A stretch of DNA of 64,000 bases from Phyllobacterium chamaecytisi (lineage in GTDB: Bacteria > Pseudomonadota > Alphaproteobacteria > Rhizobiales > Rhizobiaceae), in contig NZ_JAIQWW010000008.1 in assembly GCF_020164455.1 (NCBI RefSeq), positions 186,001 through 250,000 on the forward strand, in the 5' to 3' direction. A model generated the notes under the pieces. The model searched no databases. It was not told the origin of the DNA and saw only the letters and a program-made list of their open reading frames with translations. Position numbers and translations under genes: made by a program. This document shows, in pieces, positions 63,518 through 64,000 of the stretch. The number at the start of each line of letters is the position of its first letter. The first letter of the stretch is position 1.

Positions 63518-64000
63518 GGAAGTGGCTCCGGCTTCTGGGTACTGGCTATCTTGGCGTCAGACGTGTCTTGAGCGCGCTGAAGGATCTCCATCGCAGCAAG
63601 CACTGATCTTCCGGGGACATTGGGTTCTCGGTCAAAACGCACTGCTTCAACGAAGTCTCGCGCGACCTGCGCATTATTCTCCTGCTCGCTGTCGATTCTC
63701 AATTCACCGCTGCCGGTAACGAACAAGCCCCGCAGAATGTCCAGCCGATAGGAATCTTGATCCGTCACAACAAAGACATCGAAGATTCGCTCGCGCGAAT
63801 AATACGACCCGGTACATACGATCGATTGTCCCTTTGGGGTTTCGATCAACATGGCGATCTCCATTGGGATGCCGGTGGTGCCATCTTTTGGTGATTGAAA
63901 TGTAGAAACGCTCAGCTCGTCTCGTCGGGCGGACGACAAATCGCCCCCATGGGTCAGCCATAGGCCGACGTCGACGAGATGTGCTCCATGGTGCCATAGA
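63514..64000 (-). CDS. Gfo/Idh/MocA-family oxidoreductase, C-terminal part (5' end beyond window)
   Basis: The open frame enters from the right edge as LWHHGAHLVDVGLWLTHGGD, the catalytic helix of the Gfo/Idh/MocA family (conserved HHGAHLVD), and continues through the beta-sheet domain (GTTGIPMEIAMLIETPKGQS) to a stop at 63514. About 160 residues are present; the NAD(P)-binding half is outside. The family oxidises or reduces sugars and related compounds. It is coupled to the amidohydrolase gene. Confidence 0.85.
   Translation of the reverse strand, partial: LWHHGAHLVDVGLWLTHGGDLSSARRDELSVSTFQSPKDGTTGIPMEIAMLIETPKGQSIVCTGSYYSRERIFDVFVVTDQDSYRLDILRGLFVTGSGELRIDSEQENNAQVARDFVEAVRFDREPNVPGRSVLAAMEILQRAQDTSDAKIASTQKPEPLP

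Noticed and set aside
1-64000. CRISPR arrays, tRNA/rRNA genes, prophage or plasmid replication genes
   Set aside because: No regularly spaced direct repeats, cloverleaf or CCA-type ends, phage structural genes or RepABC-like proteins were recognised on reading both strands.

Overview
The window looks like a piece of an alphaproteobacterial genome of the order Hyphomicrobiales (Rhizobiaceae, Brucellaceae or Phyllobacteriaceae type). The signs are an Omp2/RopA-type porin, two UPF0262 proteins, a single and a double cold-shock-domain protein of the rhizobial kind, and many ABC importers and small regulator/enzyme pairs. The mix of accessory operons, remnants and an insertion sequence would suit a megaplasmid or accessory region, but I see no replication or conjugation gene to prove that. 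I saw no tRNA, rRNA or CRISPR array.

Region by region. 1-3.2 kb: end of an MFS exporter with a LuxR-type regulator, an AraC regulator and a UPF0262 gene, all on the minus strand. 3.2-7.9 kb: a decayed FAD oxidoreductase, then a porin gene split by an IS1595-type element with an exact 8-bp target duplication. 8.2-13.1 kb: a D-alanine catabolic operon (alanine racemase, DadA, a frameshifted RidA, a GabD-like dehydrogenase) divergent from an Lrp-type activator. 13.8-19.1 kb: a zincin operon facing a membrane patatin lipase. 20.6-30.8 kb: a cold-shock gene, then a seven-gene minus-strand operon encoding a CYTH-like protein, a DUF2278-lamin tail protein, an S1/P1 nuclease, a trypsin-EndoG fusion, a phospholipase-D-type protein, a collagen-like membrane protein and a pYEATS membrane protein. 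31-36 kb: sparse region with small genes, the second UPF0262, a double cold-shock protein and a PIN-toxin fragment. 36-37.9 kb: a divergent LysR/PhzF pair.

38.3-60.9 kb is the most interesting part. A family-5 solute-binding protein, two NtaA/SnaA-type flavin monooxygenases, an EhuBCDA-like amino-acid importer, a GntR regulator and the matching Dpp-type permease/ATPase operon lead into a 1349-residue nonribosomal peptide synthetase. Its architecture is adenylation-(inserted oxidase)-thiolation-thioesterase, that of indigoidine (blue pigment) synthetase, followed in frame by a PptA-like tautomerase. A DMT exporter, a cysteine-synthase-like enzyme, a cupin, a NiCoT transporter, an Sfp-type phosphopantetheinyl transferase and a serine acetyltransferase follow on the same strand. 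A palindrome of consensus ATTGNTANCAAT lies upstream of four of these transcription units, which suggests that one regulator, probably the local GntR protein, couples import, oxidation and synthesis.

61-64 kb: an antitoxin/PIN-toxin pair with a perfect operator palindrome, then an amidohydrolase and the end of a Gfo/Idh oxidoreductase. Domain calls are from reading the sequence; no database search was run.
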